From: Alloascoidea africana
Lineage: Eukaryota > Ascomycota > Alloascoideomycetes > Alloascoideales > Alloascoideaceae
Assembly (NCBI GenBank): GCA_030581615.1
Contig: JAKTTT010000068.1
Coordinates: forward strand, 54,049-118,048
DNA: 64,000 nt
Direction of reading: 5' to 3'
Each line of letters begins with the position of its first letter. Within the stretch, counting starts at the first letter, position 1. The notes under the pieces were generated by a model that saw only the letters and a program-made list of their open reading frames with translations, was not told the origin of the DNA and made no database searches. Made by a program: the position numbers and the translations under genes. Shown here one piece after another: positions 63,799-64,000 of this stretch.

Positions 63799-64000
63799 AT
63801 GACAAAATTCAAATTTAATGGAGACATCACCTTTGACGTTTTCCACTCTGTTATGGAGTCAATCAAAGCATCCAAGGAGGAGAAATACACTGAAGGTTAC
63901 TACTGGCCCTTATTCAAATCTTGGTTGGATAAAAAGCTAATCAACTCGGTCTCTACCGCTGACTTTGACCTTGAAAAATTTGTCACTGCTGACGATGTTG
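63799..64000 (+). CDS. 5' end of an unidentified ORF, cut by the window (Gag-like?)
   Basis: ATG 63799 opens a frame running to the window end (67 codons): MTKFKFNGDITFDVFHSVME, then KASKEEKYTEGYYWPLFKSW and LDKKLINS. The size and the F-x-G-D-I start recall the N-terminus of copia-type Gag proteins, and the location next to retroelements fits, but there is no zinc knuckle in the visible part. A host gene is possible. It has a TATA box and a simple-repeat leader. Confidence 0.5.
   Translation, partial: MTKFKFNGDITFDVFHSVMESIKASKEEKYTEGYYWPLFKSWLDKKLINSVSTADFDLEKFVTADDV

Overview
This window is chromosomal DNA from a budding yeast (Saccharomycotina). It carries yeast housekeeping genes (glucokinase, alpha-tubulin, PRP19, pyruvate decarboxylase, an ACE2/SWI5-type factor, RGD2-type RhoGAP, HOP2), compact spliceosomal introns with TACTAAC/NTCTAAC/NGCTAAC branch sites close to the acceptor, GPI-anchored Ser/Thr-rich wall proteins, and both Ty1/copia and Ty3/gypsy remains. 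CTG falls on conserved Leu positions in alpha-tubulin, so standard decoding fits and the CUG-Ser clade is unlikely. Introns are commoner than in Saccharomyces cerevisiae; a methylotrophic/Pichia-like lineage is possible, but the species cannot be named from this sequence.

Layout. 1-404: 3' end of a GPI-anchored wall protein. 2.6-2.9 kb: RPS29 with a 5'UTR intron and a degenerate zinc site. 3.4-8.0 kb: divergent GLK-type kinase (-) and TUB1 (+, six exons including a 9-nt microexon). 8.8-10.4 kb: Pho85-type cyclin. 11.8-13.6 kb: F-box/WD40 protein (-). 13.6-21.4 kb: gene-poor, holding one spliced HSP12/LEA-like gene and a few small ORFs. 21.4-44.3 kb: dense gene block with a CDK-site-rich protein, RGD2 (-), an EMP46/47 lectin (+), a Myb/SANT protein (-), a GFD2-like exonuclease (+), ACE2/SWI5 (+), PDC (-), an SKG6-like membrane protein (-), PRP19 (-) and a mini GPI protein (-). 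44.3-64 kb: decaying tract with a small three-exon gene, five-exon HOP2, a solo LTR, an F-box pseudogene beside its intact paralogue, an AGC-kinase relic, fragments of at least two gypsy elements and an inverted pair of copia fragments, and the start of a further ORF cut by the window end.

Several real start codons lie in short 5' exons that a single-exon reading misses: TUB1, the HSP12-like gene, RGD2, the EMP46/47 lectin, PRP19 and HOP2. The gene models below were rebuilt by joining donor, branch and acceptor signals in frame. Functionally the gene block is ordinary housekeeping (glycolysis/fermentation, cytoskeleton, secretion, splicing, cell cycle). The right-hand third looks like heterochromatin-type sequence (subtelomeric or pericentromeric), where copies decay. 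No wholly new system was identified. The most unusual items are the zinc-ligand-less Rps29, the microexon, the inverted copia pair and a set of palindromes in a shared promoter.
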